Shown here: positions 1-8,602 of the stretch, piece by piece
Layout of the letters: every line of letters starts with the position of its first letter
Numbering within the stretch: the stretch's first letter is position 1
NCBI GenBank assembly: GCA_027306925.1
Contig: DAHUXW010000088.1
Coordinates: 1-34,878 of the forward strand
Direction of reading: 5' to 3'
Length of the DNA: 34,878 nucleotides
Source: Acidimicrobiaceae bacterium
Lineage (GTDB): Bacteria; Actinomycetota; Acidimicrobiia; Acidimicrobiales; Bog-793
The notes under the pieces: generated by a model
Seen by the model: the letters and a program-made list of their open reading frames with translations, nothing else
The model's database searches: none
What the model was told of the DNA's origin: nothing
Translations under genes and position numbers: made by a program

Positions 1-1
1 C

Positions 2-526
2 GCCGCGGCGACGCGCGCCTCGCGTCCGGCGGGCCGCGCGCCGCCGCTCGAGATCCTCGAGGTCGCGTCGCACACCGCGGCCGAAGCCGCCGCGCACATG
101 ACGTGGGAGATCACCGACCGCGGCTTTCGCATGCGCCTCTCGCGCCGCGTCCCCGAGGTCGTGGGCGAGCACGTCGGGCCGTTCGTCGACGGGCTGCTCG
201 AGCGCAACGGCGCGCGGCGCGAGGACGTCGAGATCTGGGCCGTCCACCCGGGAGGGCCGCGCGTGCTCGACGTCGTCGCGGACCGCCTCGGGCTCGGGAA
301 CGGCGCGCTCGACCACTCGCGGGCGGTGCTCGCCGAGCGCGGGAACTGCTCGTCGGCGACGCTCCCGATCGTCCTCGACCGCGCCCGGGCCGCGGCGAGG
401 CCGGGTGACCTCGCGCTCGCGCTGACCTTCGGCCCCGGGCTCACGCTCTACGCGTGCCTCCTGCGGTGCGCGCCGCCGGATCCGCAGGGAGGAGACCACG
501 CGTCCGGGTGGATGCCCGAGGCGTGA
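2..526 (+). CDS. Type III polyketide synthase (chalcone/stilbene synthase family), C-terminal part; 5' end outside window
   Basis: Frame is open from base 2 to TGA at 524-526. It contains a His-region (AVHPGGPRVLDVV), an Asn-region (AERGNCSSATLPIVLDRA) and FGPGLTLYACLLR, typical of the C-terminal thiolase-fold domain of type III PKSs. Confidence 0.85.
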   Translation, partial: AAATRASRPAGRAPPLEILEVASHTAAEAAAHMTWEITDRGFRMRLSRRVPEVVGEHVGPFVDGLLERNGARREDVEIWAVHPGGPRVLDVVADRLGLGNGALDHSRAVLAERGNCSSATLPIVLDRARAAARPGDLALALTFGPGLTLYACLLRCAPPDPQGGDHASGWMPEA

Positions 527-551
527 CGAGCCCGTCGCGGGCGCGTCACGC
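521..551. terminator. Bidirectional hairpin between convergent PKS and histidine kinase genes
   Basis: GCGTGACG-A-GCCCG-TCG-CGGGC-G-CGTCACGC: 13 pairs with one A/G mismatch; both stop codons lie in the arms. Confidence 0.6.
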
Positions 552-1895
552 GCCGGCGGGAAGCCGCACGACGAAGCGCGCACCCGGCGCACCGTCTTCG
601 ACCCACACCTCCCCGCCGTGGGCGCGCACGATCTCGCGCACGATCGCGAGGCCGAGACCGGCGCCGGACTCCCGTCGCGAGCGCGCCTCGTCGATGCGCA
701 CGAAGCGCTCGAACACGCGCTCGCGCATCGCCTCGGGCACACCCGGACCGTCGTCGGCGACCGAGATCACGACGCTCGCACCCTCGTGGCGGACGGCGAA
801 GGCCACGCGTCCGCGCGCGTGCCGCTCCGCGTTGTCGGCGAGGTTCGTCACGACACGGCGCAGCTGGGCCGCGTCGCCGGCGAGGCGTGCCGCCCCCACG
901 CCCCCGACGGACACCTCGACGCGCCCGCGCCGGGCGAGCGCGTCGGCGCTCTCGAGCACGAGCTCGTCGAGGTCGACGTCGCTCGTGCGCGCCGGCACCA
1001 TCCCCTCGTCGATTCGCGCGAGCGTGAGCAGGTCCTCCACGAGCCCGGTCATGCGGTCGACGTCCGCGACGGACCCGAGGAGCAGCGCCGAGGTGTCCTC
1101 ACCGGGGTGGGCGACCGCCACCTCGAGCTGGGCCCGCAGCGCCGCGAGCGGGTTGCGCAGCTCGTGGGAGACATCGGCGACGAGCTGACGCTCGCGCCGG
1201 GCCGAGGTCTCGAGACGCGCGAGCATGACGTTCATCGTGCGGGCGAGGCGGCCCACCTCGTCGCGCGCCGCCGGCTCGGGGACCCGGCGGGCGAGGTCAC
1301 CGGCCGACAGCCCCGCGACCTCGGCACGGATTAGCTCGACGGGGCGCAACGCTCGGCCGGTGAGCAGCCAGACGAGCACCCCCACGAGGACGGCGAGCAC
1401 CGGCAGCACGACGAGCAGAACCTGGCGGACGAGCGAGATCGCCTTGTCGGACGCGCCGAGCGAGTTCGCGACGAGCACCGCGCCACGGATCGGGCCGTTG
1501 CCGAGCCCTTCGGCGACGACGACGAACCGGAAGTCGATGTCGACCGCGCGCGGGCGGGTCGAGCGCAGGTTCACGATCACGCCGAGGCGTGTCGAGGACG
1601 CGCCGGGCGCGGGCGCGTGGGCGAGCATCGGCGCAAGCCCGGCGACGTTCGCGCTCGACGTCACGACGCGCCCGCCCGCGCTCACGACCTGGGCGGCCAT
1701 CTCTTCCGCGGCGATCGGCAGCCGGCGGGGCACCCTGCCGCGCGTCTCGATGAACGACGCGATGTCGAGCGCCTCGGCGCGGGCCGAGCCCGTCGCGCTC
1801 GCGTACAGCGTGCTTCGCAGCAACGCCGTCACGACCTCCCCGCTCACGAGGAACGCCGCGCCGACGATGAGCGCGGCCGCGAGCGAGGCGCGCAC
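546..1895 (-). CDS. Sensor histidine kinase (HAMP, HisKA, HATPase_c)
   Basis: TM segment near the N-terminus; VADVSHELRNPLAALRAQLEV H-box; NLADNAERHA, DDGPGVP and GAGLGLAIVREIVRAHGG N/G boxes. The ORF-track start at 2213 overlaps the RR gene in another frame, so I place the start near GTG 1895 (uncertain). Confidence 0.88.
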   Translation of the reverse strand: MRASLAAALIVGAAFLVSGEVVTALLRSTLYASATGSARAEALDIASFIETRGRVPRRLPIAAEEMAAQVVSAGGRVVTSSANVAGLAPMLAHAPAPGASSTRLGVIVNLRSTRPRAVDIDFRFVVVAEGLGNGPIRGAVLVANSLGASDKAISLVRQVLLVVLPVLAVLVGVLVWLLTGRALRPVELIRAEVAGLSAGDLARRVPEPAARDEVGRLARTMNVMLARLETSARRERQLVADVSHELRNPLAALRAQLEVAVAHPGEDTSALLLGSVADVDRMTGLVEDLLTLARIDEGMVPARTSDVDLDELVLESADALARRGRVEVSVGGVGAARLAGDAAQLRRVVTNLADNAERHARGRVAFAVRHEGASVVISVADDGPGVPEAMRERVFERFVRIDEARSRRESGAGLGLAIVREIVRAHGGEVWVEDGAPGARFVVRLPAGA

Positions 1896-1938
1896 GCGGA
1901 CCGATCCCCGAAGCCTCCCGCGCGGCCCACGCGCCAAC

Positions 1939-2631
1939 TCAGCCGCCCGGCGCCCCGGCGCGCAGGCGATAGCCGACGCCGCGCACCGTCTCGATGCTCC
2001 GCCGGCCGAACGGCAGGTCGACCTTGCGCCTGAGGTAGCCGATGTACACCTCGACGATGTTCGGATCGCCGTCGAAACGCTCGCCCCAGACCTCGCGCAG
2101 CAGCTCCCCTTTCGCGACGACCACCCCGGGCCGCGAGAGGAGCGCGACGAGGAGCGCCTGCTCGCGCCGGGACAGCTCGACGGCCTCGCCCGCGACCGTG
2201 CACGACCCGGCACGGAAGTCCACGCGCACGTCGCCGACCTGGATGGCCGCCGCGCCCTCGCCTGCCCCGCTCGCGGCGCGCCGCTGGAGCGCGCGCAGGT
2301 GCGCGCTCAGCACGACGAACGAGAAGGGCTTCGTGAGGTAGTCGTCCGCGCCCGCGTCGAGCGCCTCGGCCTGGTCCCACTCCCCGTCCTTCGCCGTCAA
2401 CATGAGGATCGGCGTCGTCACGTCGCGCTCGCGAAGCCGCTTGCAGAGCTGGAATCCGTTGATCTTCGGGATCAGGATGTCGCAGACGATCACGTCGAAC
2501 GCACGCTCGCCCGCGAGCCGGAGGCCGGTCTCGCCGTCGTGCGCTCCGAGCACCTCGTGCCCTTCCGCGCGCAGGCCCCGGGCGAGCGCGTCGCGAAGCC
2601 GGTCCTCGTCCTCGACCAGAAGGATCCGCAC
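1939..2631 (-). CDS. OmpR/PhoB-family response regulator
   Basis: MRILLVEDEDRLRDAL receiver, VIVCDILIPKINGF phosphoacceptor region, LMLTAKD, YLTKPFSF, and a C-terminal winged helix (REVWGERFDGDPNIVEVYIGYLRRKV...VRGVGYRL). Confidence 0.93.
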   Translation of the reverse strand: MRILLVEDEDRLRDALARGLRAEGHEVLGAHDGETGLRLAGERAFDVIVCDILIPKINGFQLCKRLRERDVTTPILMLTAKDGEWDQAEALDAGADDYLTKPFSFVVLSAHLRALQRRAASGAGEGAAAIQVGDVRVDFRAGSCTVAGEAVELSRREQALLVALLSRPGVVVAKGELLREVWGERFDGDPNIVEVYIGYLRRKVDLPFGRRSIETVRGVGYRLRAGAPGG

Positions 2632-2796
2632 GACGCCGTCCCTTGTGTTGCGAACCGCCTGCCACCAGCCGGCCGGACGCGGCCGGCGCGACCGGCGCGC
2701 TGCGGACTTGCTAGCAGACCTCGCGCGCTTCCAGGCGTCGCGAGCGCGTCGCCTGCGCGAAGCCCGTCCGCCCCGGGCGGAACGGCGCGCCGCCGC

Positions 2797-3006
2797 TCAG
2801 CGCAGCGCAGCGAGGCGCTCGCGCACCTCCGCGGCGTCCAACCGCCGCGCAGCGCGCCACAGGAGCCACGCCGACGCTGCGAGTGCCGGAAGCCCGACGC
2901 GCAGCTGCGCGCCGAGCACGAACCCGAGGTTCGCGACCGCACCTGACGACGCGCTGGCCACGAGCAGCGCGATCCCCCGACGCTCCGGATTGCGACCGAC
3001 GGCCAT
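2797..3006 (-). CDS. Small hypothetical membrane-associated protein (69 aa)
   Basis: Short ORF with a hydrophobic segment; preceded on the minus strand by a -10-like TACCGT 5 nt from the ATG. Confidence 0.4.
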   Translation of the reverse strand: MAVGRNPERRGIALLVASASSGAVANLGFVLGAQLRVGLPALAASAWLLWRAARRLDAAEVRERLAALR

Positions 3007-3179
3007 GCGGCACGGTACGCCTCGGCGGGAGCGTGCGGGCGGCGCTCGCTGAGGCGCCGCTCAGCATCGGCGCTCGCCGCCACCTGCCGCCCGCGACCGT
3101 GCCGCGGCGATGCCGCACGCGCGTGACCGACGCCGCCGGCGCGCGTGACCGCTCCGACGGGAGCCGACACCCATTCGTC

Positions 3180-3260
3180 ACGAAAGCTGAGCGGCCTCTC
3201 AGGCTCATCTTCGAGGAAATCCCAGGCTGATCAGCTTTTCGAGGATTTGCGCGGCGCACC
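3180..3260. promoter_or_regulatory. Putative response-regulator binding region with near-direct repeats AGGCTCATC / AGGAAATC / AGGCTGATC
   Basis: AGGCTCATC at 3201-3209 and AGGCTGATC at 3224-3232 with a related AGGAAATC between; also CTGAG-N6-CTCAG at 3187-3202. Locally AT-richer intergenic DNA upstream of a secreted-protein gene and close to the RR/HK pair. Confidence 0.4.
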
Positions 3261-3394
3261 AGGTTGCCCGGCGACGTCACATGCCCGTCATCATCCGGTA
3301 ACAATTGCGCCGCGGCGGAACCGGGGGGGACCGCTCGCAACCCGAGCCGGCGCACGTCGCGCCGGCGCTCCGCACCACCCGAAAGGCAGGAATC

Positions 3395-3736
3395 ATGCGC
3401 ATCTCGACTCGCACCACACTCGCCCCGACCGTGCTCGCGCTCGGCGTCGCCGGCGCCGTGCTCGCCGGAGGCTCGACCGGGGCCTTCGCCGCCACGCGCC
3501 ACGCGCCGCACGCCGTCTCGGGCGCGGTCGTCACGGCCAACGCGAAGACCCACGAGCTCGTCGTGAAGGTGGGCAAGGCCGACGACCACTTCAAGGACTC
3601 CGCGACCACGAAGGTCGTCGTCGCCGGCAAGCGGGCGGCGCTCGAGTCGCTGAAGGCGGGCGAGAAGGTCACCGTCACCTACACGGTGCAAGGTAAGACC
3701 TGGACCGCGACGGCCGTGTCGGCGAAGAAGGCCTGA
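3395..3736 (+). CDS. Small secreted protein with signal peptide and DUF5666-like beta domain
   Basis: RBS-like AAAGGCAGG before ATG 3395; signal peptide MRISTRTTLAPTVLALGVAGAVLAGGSTGAFA; then VSGAVVTANAKTHELVVKVGK...LKAGEKVTVTYTVQGKTWTATAV. Confidence 0.75.
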   Translation: MRISTRTTLAPTVLALGVAGAVLAGGSTGAFAATRHAPHAVSGAVVTANAKTHELVVKVGKADDHFKDSATTKVVVAGKRAALESLKAGEKVTVTYTVQGKTWTATAVSAKKA

Positions 3737-3793
3737 CCGCCGCTCATCGAGGTGCCGGGGCGGGCACGGCGTGCGCGCCACCCGCCCCGGCGC

Positions 3794-4006
3794 CGGCGGG
3801 CGCACGACGAGAGTCTGCTCCCCGTGGCCTTCCTCGAGCCCGTGTCGCACGGCCAGCAGCCCGTAGAGCGACGCGTCGGATGATCGAGCGAGCTCGCGGT
3901 CGAGGCCCGGCGCGCGCGACTCCGGCACCGCTGCGACCTCGACGATCGCCGGCTCGTTGTCGATCCTCCGGACCCGCTGCACCTGCCGGACGAGCGCGCC
4001 GGTCCC
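3794..4006 (-). pseudogene. Fragment of a GntR/HutC-family regulator effector domain (UTRA), N-terminal half only
   Basis: GTGALVRQVQRVRRIDNEPAIVEVAAVPESRAPGLDRELARSSDASLYGLLAVRHGLEEGHGEQTLVVR resembles UTRA domains (R..R..DgePi..e..y.P....pgl...l...SLY.lL...yg......eqt). No HTH domain is present and the C-terminal half of UTRA is missing. Confidence 0.65.
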
Positions 4007-4235
4007 GAGGTGATGTGACCGACGCCGGGGAGCAGCTTCATCACCGACACGCCGACCGTCGACCTGCCGCAGCCCGGCTCGCCGACGATCCCGGCGCACT
4101 CGCCGGCGCGGACCGTGAAGGAGACTCCGTCGACCGCTCGGACGGTGGCCTTGCACAGTCGGGACTCGGTGCGCAGGTCGACGACCTCGAGGACCGGACC
4201 GCCCACGTCCGGCGGGCCGCCACCGCGATCGTGCA
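4006..4235 (-). pseudogene. N-terminal fragment of a Dpp/Opp-type ABC transporter ATPase
   Basis: VLEVVDLRTESRLCKATVRAVDGVSFTVRAGECAGIVGEPGCGRSTVGVSVMKLLPGVGHITSG matches the family start through Walker A (here altered to GEPGCGRST). No Q-loop, signature or Walker B follows. Confidence 0.75.
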
Positions 4236-4295
4236 CCGTCTGCGACCTCCGAGCCCCGGGCAGCGCCTCGGCGTGCCCTGGGTCAGGTGGGTCAC

Positions 4296-4323
4296 GGTAT
4301 ACCACGTCGCGTGTGCATGGTAT
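4296..4323. repeat. GGTATACC palindrome plus ATACCA-N13-TGGTAT inverted repeat
   Basis: GGTATACC at 4296-4303; ATACCA 4299-4304 and TGGTAT 4318-4323 are exact inverted copies. Confidence 0.5.
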
Positions 4324-4422
4324 GTGTGGCGAGCGGCGCAGGCCGTCCGCGGTAGGTCTCCGGGTAGAGCGCGGCGCGAGCGTCGCACGCACGGTTCCGG
4401 ATCCGACACACGGGAGGGCACG

Positions 4423-5070
4423 ATGGCCTCGCTCGCAGAGCTCGGCGACGACGCGGTGATCACGGTGGAGGCGTGGCGGGACCCGGTCGTCGAGGCGCTC
4501 GGGCACGACGCCCGGTCCCTCTACGTCGAGACCTTCTGGCTCCCCGTCCTCGGTCCGTCGACGATCCTCCTCCTCCGCCGGCTCGCCGCCGCGCTCGCCG
4601 CGTCGCCCACGGGCTGCGCGATCGACGTCGCCGAGACCGCTCGCGCGCTCGGGCTGGGCGAGCGCTCCGGACGCAACGCGCCGCTGCTCCGGACGGTGGG
4701 CCGTTGTGTGGACTTCGAGATGGCGCGCGTCACGGGACCCTCGGCCGTCGCGGTGCGCACCGCGCTCCCTCCGCTCGCGCGCCGGCACCTCGCCCGGCTC
4801 CCCCAGTCGCTCCGCGACGAGCACGCGCTGCTCGACAGCGTGCCCGGTAGCGCGACGGTCCCCATCGACGAGATGCGCCGACGCGGCCGCCAGCTCGCGC
4901 TCAGCCTCGTCGACCTCGGCGAGGACGCCGACGGCGCGGCACGCCAGCTCGCCCGCTGGCGGTTCCACCCGACGCTCGCGGGCGAGTGCGCGACGTGGGC
5001 GGTCGAGGCACGCCGGGGCGCGCCGCGGTCCGCAGCTCCGGCCGAGCGGGCGTGCCGCGCCCCGGGGTAG
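4423..5070 (+). CDS. Conserved hypothetical protein (about 215 aa)
   Basis: Strong RBS (CGGGAGGGCACG) then ATG 4423: MASLAELGDDAVITVEAWRDPVVEALGHDARSLYVETFWLPVLGPSTILLLRRL. Confidence 0.75.
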   Translation: MASLAELGDDAVITVEAWRDPVVEALGHDARSLYVETFWLPVLGPSTILLLRRLAAALAASPTGCAIDVAETARALGLGERSGRNAPLLRTVGRCVDFEMARVTGPSAVAVRTALPPLARRHLARLPQSLRDEHALLDSVPGSATVPIDEMRRRGRQLALSLVDLGEDADGAARQLARWRFHPTLAGECATWAVEARRGAPRSAAPAERACRAPG

Positions 5071-5110
5071 CGCAGGCCCGCGGCACGCGGCCGGTAGCCT
5101 TGTGCACACG

Positions 5111-8100
5111 ATGCCCGGCTACCTCGACCTCCTTCGCGAGCGCGTCGTCGTGTTCGACGGGGCCACCGGCACGAACCTCCAGCTGCGCGAGCTCGGGCCG
5201 GACGACTTCGGCGGTCCGGCGCTCGAAGGCTGCAACGAAGCGCTCGTCGCCAGCCGCCCGGACGTCGTGCGCGACCTGCACGCGTCCTTCCTCGAGGTCG
5301 GCGTCGACGTGGTCGAGACCGACTCGTTCGGGGCGTTCCCCACCGTGCTCGCCGAGTACCAGATCGCGCACCGGGCCGCGGAGCTCGCGCGCCGGTCGGC
5401 CGAGCTCGCCCGCGAGGTCGCCTCCGGCTACTCGACGCCGGACCACCCGCGCTTCGTGGCCGGGAGCATCGGCCCGGGCACGAAGTTCCCGATCCTCGGT
5501 CAGATCTCGTTCCCGGACCTGCGCGACTCCTACGAGGTCGAGGCGCGGGCGCTGCTCGAGGGCGGGGTCGACCTCCTGCTCGTCGAGACCTGCTTCGACC
5601 TTCTCGGGGCGAAGGCCGCGCTCGTCGCGTGCCGCCGGGCGATGCGGGCGACCGGGCGCGACGTGCCGCTCCAGGTCCAGGTGACGATCGAGCTCACCGG
5701 GCGGATGCTCCCGGGGACCGAGGTCGCCGCCGCGCTCGCCGCGCTCGACGCGATGCGGCCCGACGTCGTCGGGTTGAACTGCGCGACCGGACCGGCCGAG
5801 ATGTACGAGCCGCTGCGCTTCCTCGGCGAGCATTCGCGGATCGCTGTCTCGGCGCTGCCGAACGCGGGGCTGCCGTCGGTGGTGGACGGCCGGATGCACT
5901 ACGACCTCTCGCCGGCCGAGCTCGCGGACCACCTCCACAACTTCGTCGACGAGCTCGGCGTCTCGGTCGTCGGCGGCTGCTGCGGGACGACGCCCGAGCA
6001 CATGGCGCGCGTCGTCGAGCGCGTCGGCGGCCTCGTCCCGGCGCGCCGGGCGCCCGCGCACGAGCCCGGCGCCGCGTCGCTGTACAGCTTCGTGCCGTTC
6101 GCCCAGGACCAGTCCTTCCTCGTGGTCGGCGAGCGGACGAACGCGAACGGCTCGAAGCGCTTTCGCGAGGCGATGCTCGCGCACGACTTCGACACGACGA
6201 CCGAGATGGCCCGCGACCAGGTCCGCGAAGGGGCGCACGTGATCGACGTGTGCGTCGACTACACGGGCGCCGACGGCGTCGCGGACATGGCCGAGGTGAT
6301 GAGCCGGCTCGCGACGCAGTCGACCGTGCCGATCATGGTGGACTCGACCGAGCCCGACGTCGTGCGCACCGCGCTCGAATGGCTCGGCGGGCGGGCGATC
6401 CTCAACTCCGTGAACCTCGAGGACGGCGACGGACCGGGCACCCGGCTCGACGCGTTCCTCTCGCTCGCGCGCGAGCACGGGGCCGCCGTCGTCTGCACGT
6501 GCATCGACGAGGAGGGCCAGGCGCGCACGGCCGAGTGGAAGGTCCGCGCGGCGCGCGCGATCCACGACCTCGCCGTCGACCGCTACGGGCTCGAGCCGTC
6601 GGACCTCTTCTTCGACCCGCTCGCGCTCCCGCTCTCGACCGGGATGGAGGAGAGCCGGCGCGACGGGCTCGAGACGATCGAGGCGATCCGAGCGATCAAG
6701 GCGGAGCTGCCGGGCGTCCACACGATCCTCGGCCTGTCGAACGTGTCGTTCGGCCTGTCCCCGGCGGCCCGCCAGGTTCTCAACTCGGTCTTCCTCCACG
6801 AGTGCGTCTCGGCGGGCCTCGACGCAGCGATCGTCCACGCGGCGCGCATCGTCCCGCTCCACAAGATCGACGAGCGGGCCCGCGCGGTCTGCCTCGACCT
6901 CGTCTACGACCGCCGCGGCGACGGCTACGACCCGCTCCAGGAGCTCATCGAGCAGTTCTCCGGCGTGTCGAGCACCGCCGCCGTGAAAGAGGACCGCAGC
7001 GGCTGGCCGGTCGCGCAGCGGCTCGAGCGCCGGATCGTGGACGGGGAGCGGACGGGCATCGAGGCCGACCTCGACGAGGCGCTCGCGTCGGGCCAGCGCG
7101 CGCTCTCGATCGTGAACGACGTCCTGCTCGAGGGGATGAAGACCGTCGGGGAGCTCTTCGCGTCGGGCGAGATGCAGCTACCGTTCGTGCTCCAGTCCGC
7201 CGAGACCATGAAGGCCGCGGTCGCGCACCTCGAGCCCCACATGGAGCGCAGCGACCGGGCGGGCCGCGGCAGCATCGTGCTCGCGACCGTGAAGGGCGAC
7301 GTGCACGACATCGGCAAGAACCTCGTCGACATCATCTTGACGAACAACGGCTACGACGTGCACAACCTCGGCATCAAGGTCCCGATCGCCGACATGTTGA
7401 GCAAGGTCGACGAGGTCGGCGCCGACGCGGTCGGGATGAGCGGGCTGCTCGTGAAGTCGACGCTCGTGATGCGCGAGAACCTCGAGGAGATGAACCGGCG
7501 GGGCACCTCGCACGTCCCCGTGCTCCTCGGGGGCGCCGCGCTCACCCGCAGCTACGTCGAGCGCGACCTGCGCGCCGTCTACGACGGCAAGGTCTTCTAC
7601 GGCAAGGACGCGTTCGAGGGCCTGAGGACGCTCGAGCGGATCATGGAGCTCAAGCGCTCGGGCGTCGAGGACGAGTCGTTCGGGACCGAGCTGTCCGGCC
7701 GCGTCCTGCCGCCGCGCAAGAGCGCGGTCCTCGCGACGGTCGACCCCTCGACGCTGCCCGCGCGCTCCCCCGACGTCGCGTCGGACAACCCGGTCTTCAC
7801 GCCGCCGTTCGTCGGGACGAGGATCGCGAAGGGCATCCCGCTCGACGACGTGCTCTCGTACCTCAACGAGACCGCGCTCTTCCGCAACCAGTGGGGCTAC
7901 CGCCCGCGGGACGGCGAGAGCGACGCCGAGTTCAAGGAGCGCGTCCGCGCCGAGCTACGCGCCCGCGTCGACGAGGCCAAGGCAGGCGACGTGCTCGTGC
8001 CGCAGGTCGCCTGGGGGTACTTCCCCGCGAGCTCGAGCGGCACCGACGTCGTCGTCTACAGCGACGTCGAACGGACGGTCGAGCTCACGCGCTTCACCTT

Positions 8101-8578
8101 CCCGCGACAGCGCGAGGCGCCGCACCTCTGCATCGCCGACTTCTTCCGCCCGGAGGGCGCGCCGGAGGTCGACTACGTCGGGTTCGTCCTCGCCACGATG
8201 GGCTCGCGGGCGTCGGAGCACGCACGCGCGCTGTTCGCCGCGGACCGCTACCTCGACTACGTCGCGCACCACGGCCTGTCGGTCGAGATGACCGAGGCGC
8301 TCATGGAGTACTGGCACCGCCGCATGCGAGAGGAGTGGGGCTTCGCGTCCGAGGACGGGCCGAGCCTCGGCGGGCTCTTCCGGCAGAAGTACCGCGGGGG
8401 GCGGTACTCGTTCGGCTACCCCGCGTGCCCGGACCTCGAAGACAACGCGAAGGTCGTCGAGCTGCTGCGCGCGGAGCGCGTCGGCGTCGTCGCGACCGAC
8501 GACGGGCAGCTCGAGCCCGAGCAGACGACCCTCGCGATCGTCTGCCACCACCCGCGGGCGAAGTACTTCGTCGCGTGA
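5111..8578 (+). CDS. metH: Cobalamin-dependent methionine synthase MetH
   Basis: Homocysteine-binding domain (VVFDGATGTNLQ...VGLNCATGP...GGCCGTTPEH), pterin-binding domain (VVGERTNANGSKRFREAM), B12 domain (ATVKGDVHDIGKNLVDIILTNNGYDVHNLG) and activation domain (YRGGRYSFGYPACPDLEDN). The ORF-track start at 4706 is too far upstream. Confidence 0.97.
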   Translation: MPGYLDLLRERVVVFDGATGTNLQLRELGPDDFGGPALEGCNEALVASRPDVVRDLHASFLEVGVDVVETDSFGAFPTVLAEYQIAHRAAELARRSAELAREVASGYSTPDHPRFVAGSIGPGTKFPILGQISFPDLRDSYEVEARALLEGGVDLLLVETCFDLLGAKAALVACRRAMRATGRDVPLQVQVTIELTGRMLPGTEVAAALAALDAMRPDVVGLNCATGPAEMYEPLRFLGEHSRIAVSALPNAGLPSVVDGRMHYDLSPAELADHLHNFVDELGVSVVGGCCGTTPEHMARVVERVGGLVPARRAPAHEPGAASLYSFVPFAQDQSFLVVGERTNANGSKRFREAMLAHDFDTTTEMARDQVREGAHVIDVCVDYTGADGVADMAEVMSRLATQSTVPIMVDSTEPDVVRTALEWLGGRAILNSVNLEDGDGPGTRLDAFLSLAREHGAAVVCTCIDEEGQARTAEWKVRAARAIHDLAVDRYGLEPSDLFFDPLALPLSTGMEESRRDGLETIEAIRAIKAELPGVHTILGLSNVSFGLSPAARQVLNSVFLHECVSAGLDAAIVHAARIVPLHKIDERARAVCLDLVYDRRGDGYDPLQELIEQFSGVSSTAAVKEDRSGWPVAQRLERRIVDGERTGIEADLDEALASGQRALSIVNDVLLEGMKTVGELFASGEMQLPFVLQSAETMKAAVAHLEPHMERSDRAGRGSIVLATVKGDVHDIGKNLVDIILTNNGYDVHNLGIKVPIADMLSKVDEVGADAVGMSGLLVKSTLVMRENLEEMNRRGTSHVPVLLGGAALTRSYVERDLRAVYDGKVFYGKDAFEGLRTLERIMELKRSGVEDESFGTELSGRVLPPRKSAVLATVDPSTLPARSPDVASDNPVFTPPFVGTRIAKGIPLDDVLSYLNETALFRNQWGYRPRDGESDAEFKERVRAELRARVDEAKAGDVLVPQVAWGYFPASSSGTDVVVYSDVERTVELTRFTFPRQREAPHLCIADFFRPEGAPEVDYVGFVLATMGSRASEHARALFAADRYLDYVAHHGLSVEMTEALMEYWHRRMREEWGFASEDGPSLGGLFRQKYRGGRYSFGYPACPDLEDNAKVVELLRAERVGVVATDDGQLEPEQTTLAIVCHHPRAKYFVA

Positions 8579-8599
8579 GCGGCCGCGCGGCGGCCGCTC
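8577..8599. terminator. Likely bidirectional terminator hairpin between convergent metH and GGDEF genes
   Basis: Perfect 10-bp inverted repeat GAGCGGCCGC-GCG-GCGGCCGCTC, overlapping the end of the metH stop codon. Confidence 0.6.
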
Positions 8600-8602
8600 G
8601 GG

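Noticed and set aside
3679-5109. 476-aa minus-strand ORF taken as a whole ABC protein
   Set aside because: Only about 75 residues (4006-4235) resemble an ABC ATPase; the rest is shadow frame over neighbouring sequence.
4706-5110. 5' extension of the metH ORF (track start 4706)
   Set aside because: It overlaps the 4423-5070 CDS in another frame, and MetH homology begins at MPGYLDLLRERVVVFDGATG (5111).
5081-5111. Cobalamin riboswitch in front of metH
   Set aside because: The likely -10 element lies 10 nt before the ATG, leaving no room for a leader, and no B12-box-like sequence was seen.
4901-6862. 653-aa antisense ORF over metH
   Set aside because: Low-complexity Arg/Val/Glu-rich reading of the antisense strand; typical high-GC artefact.
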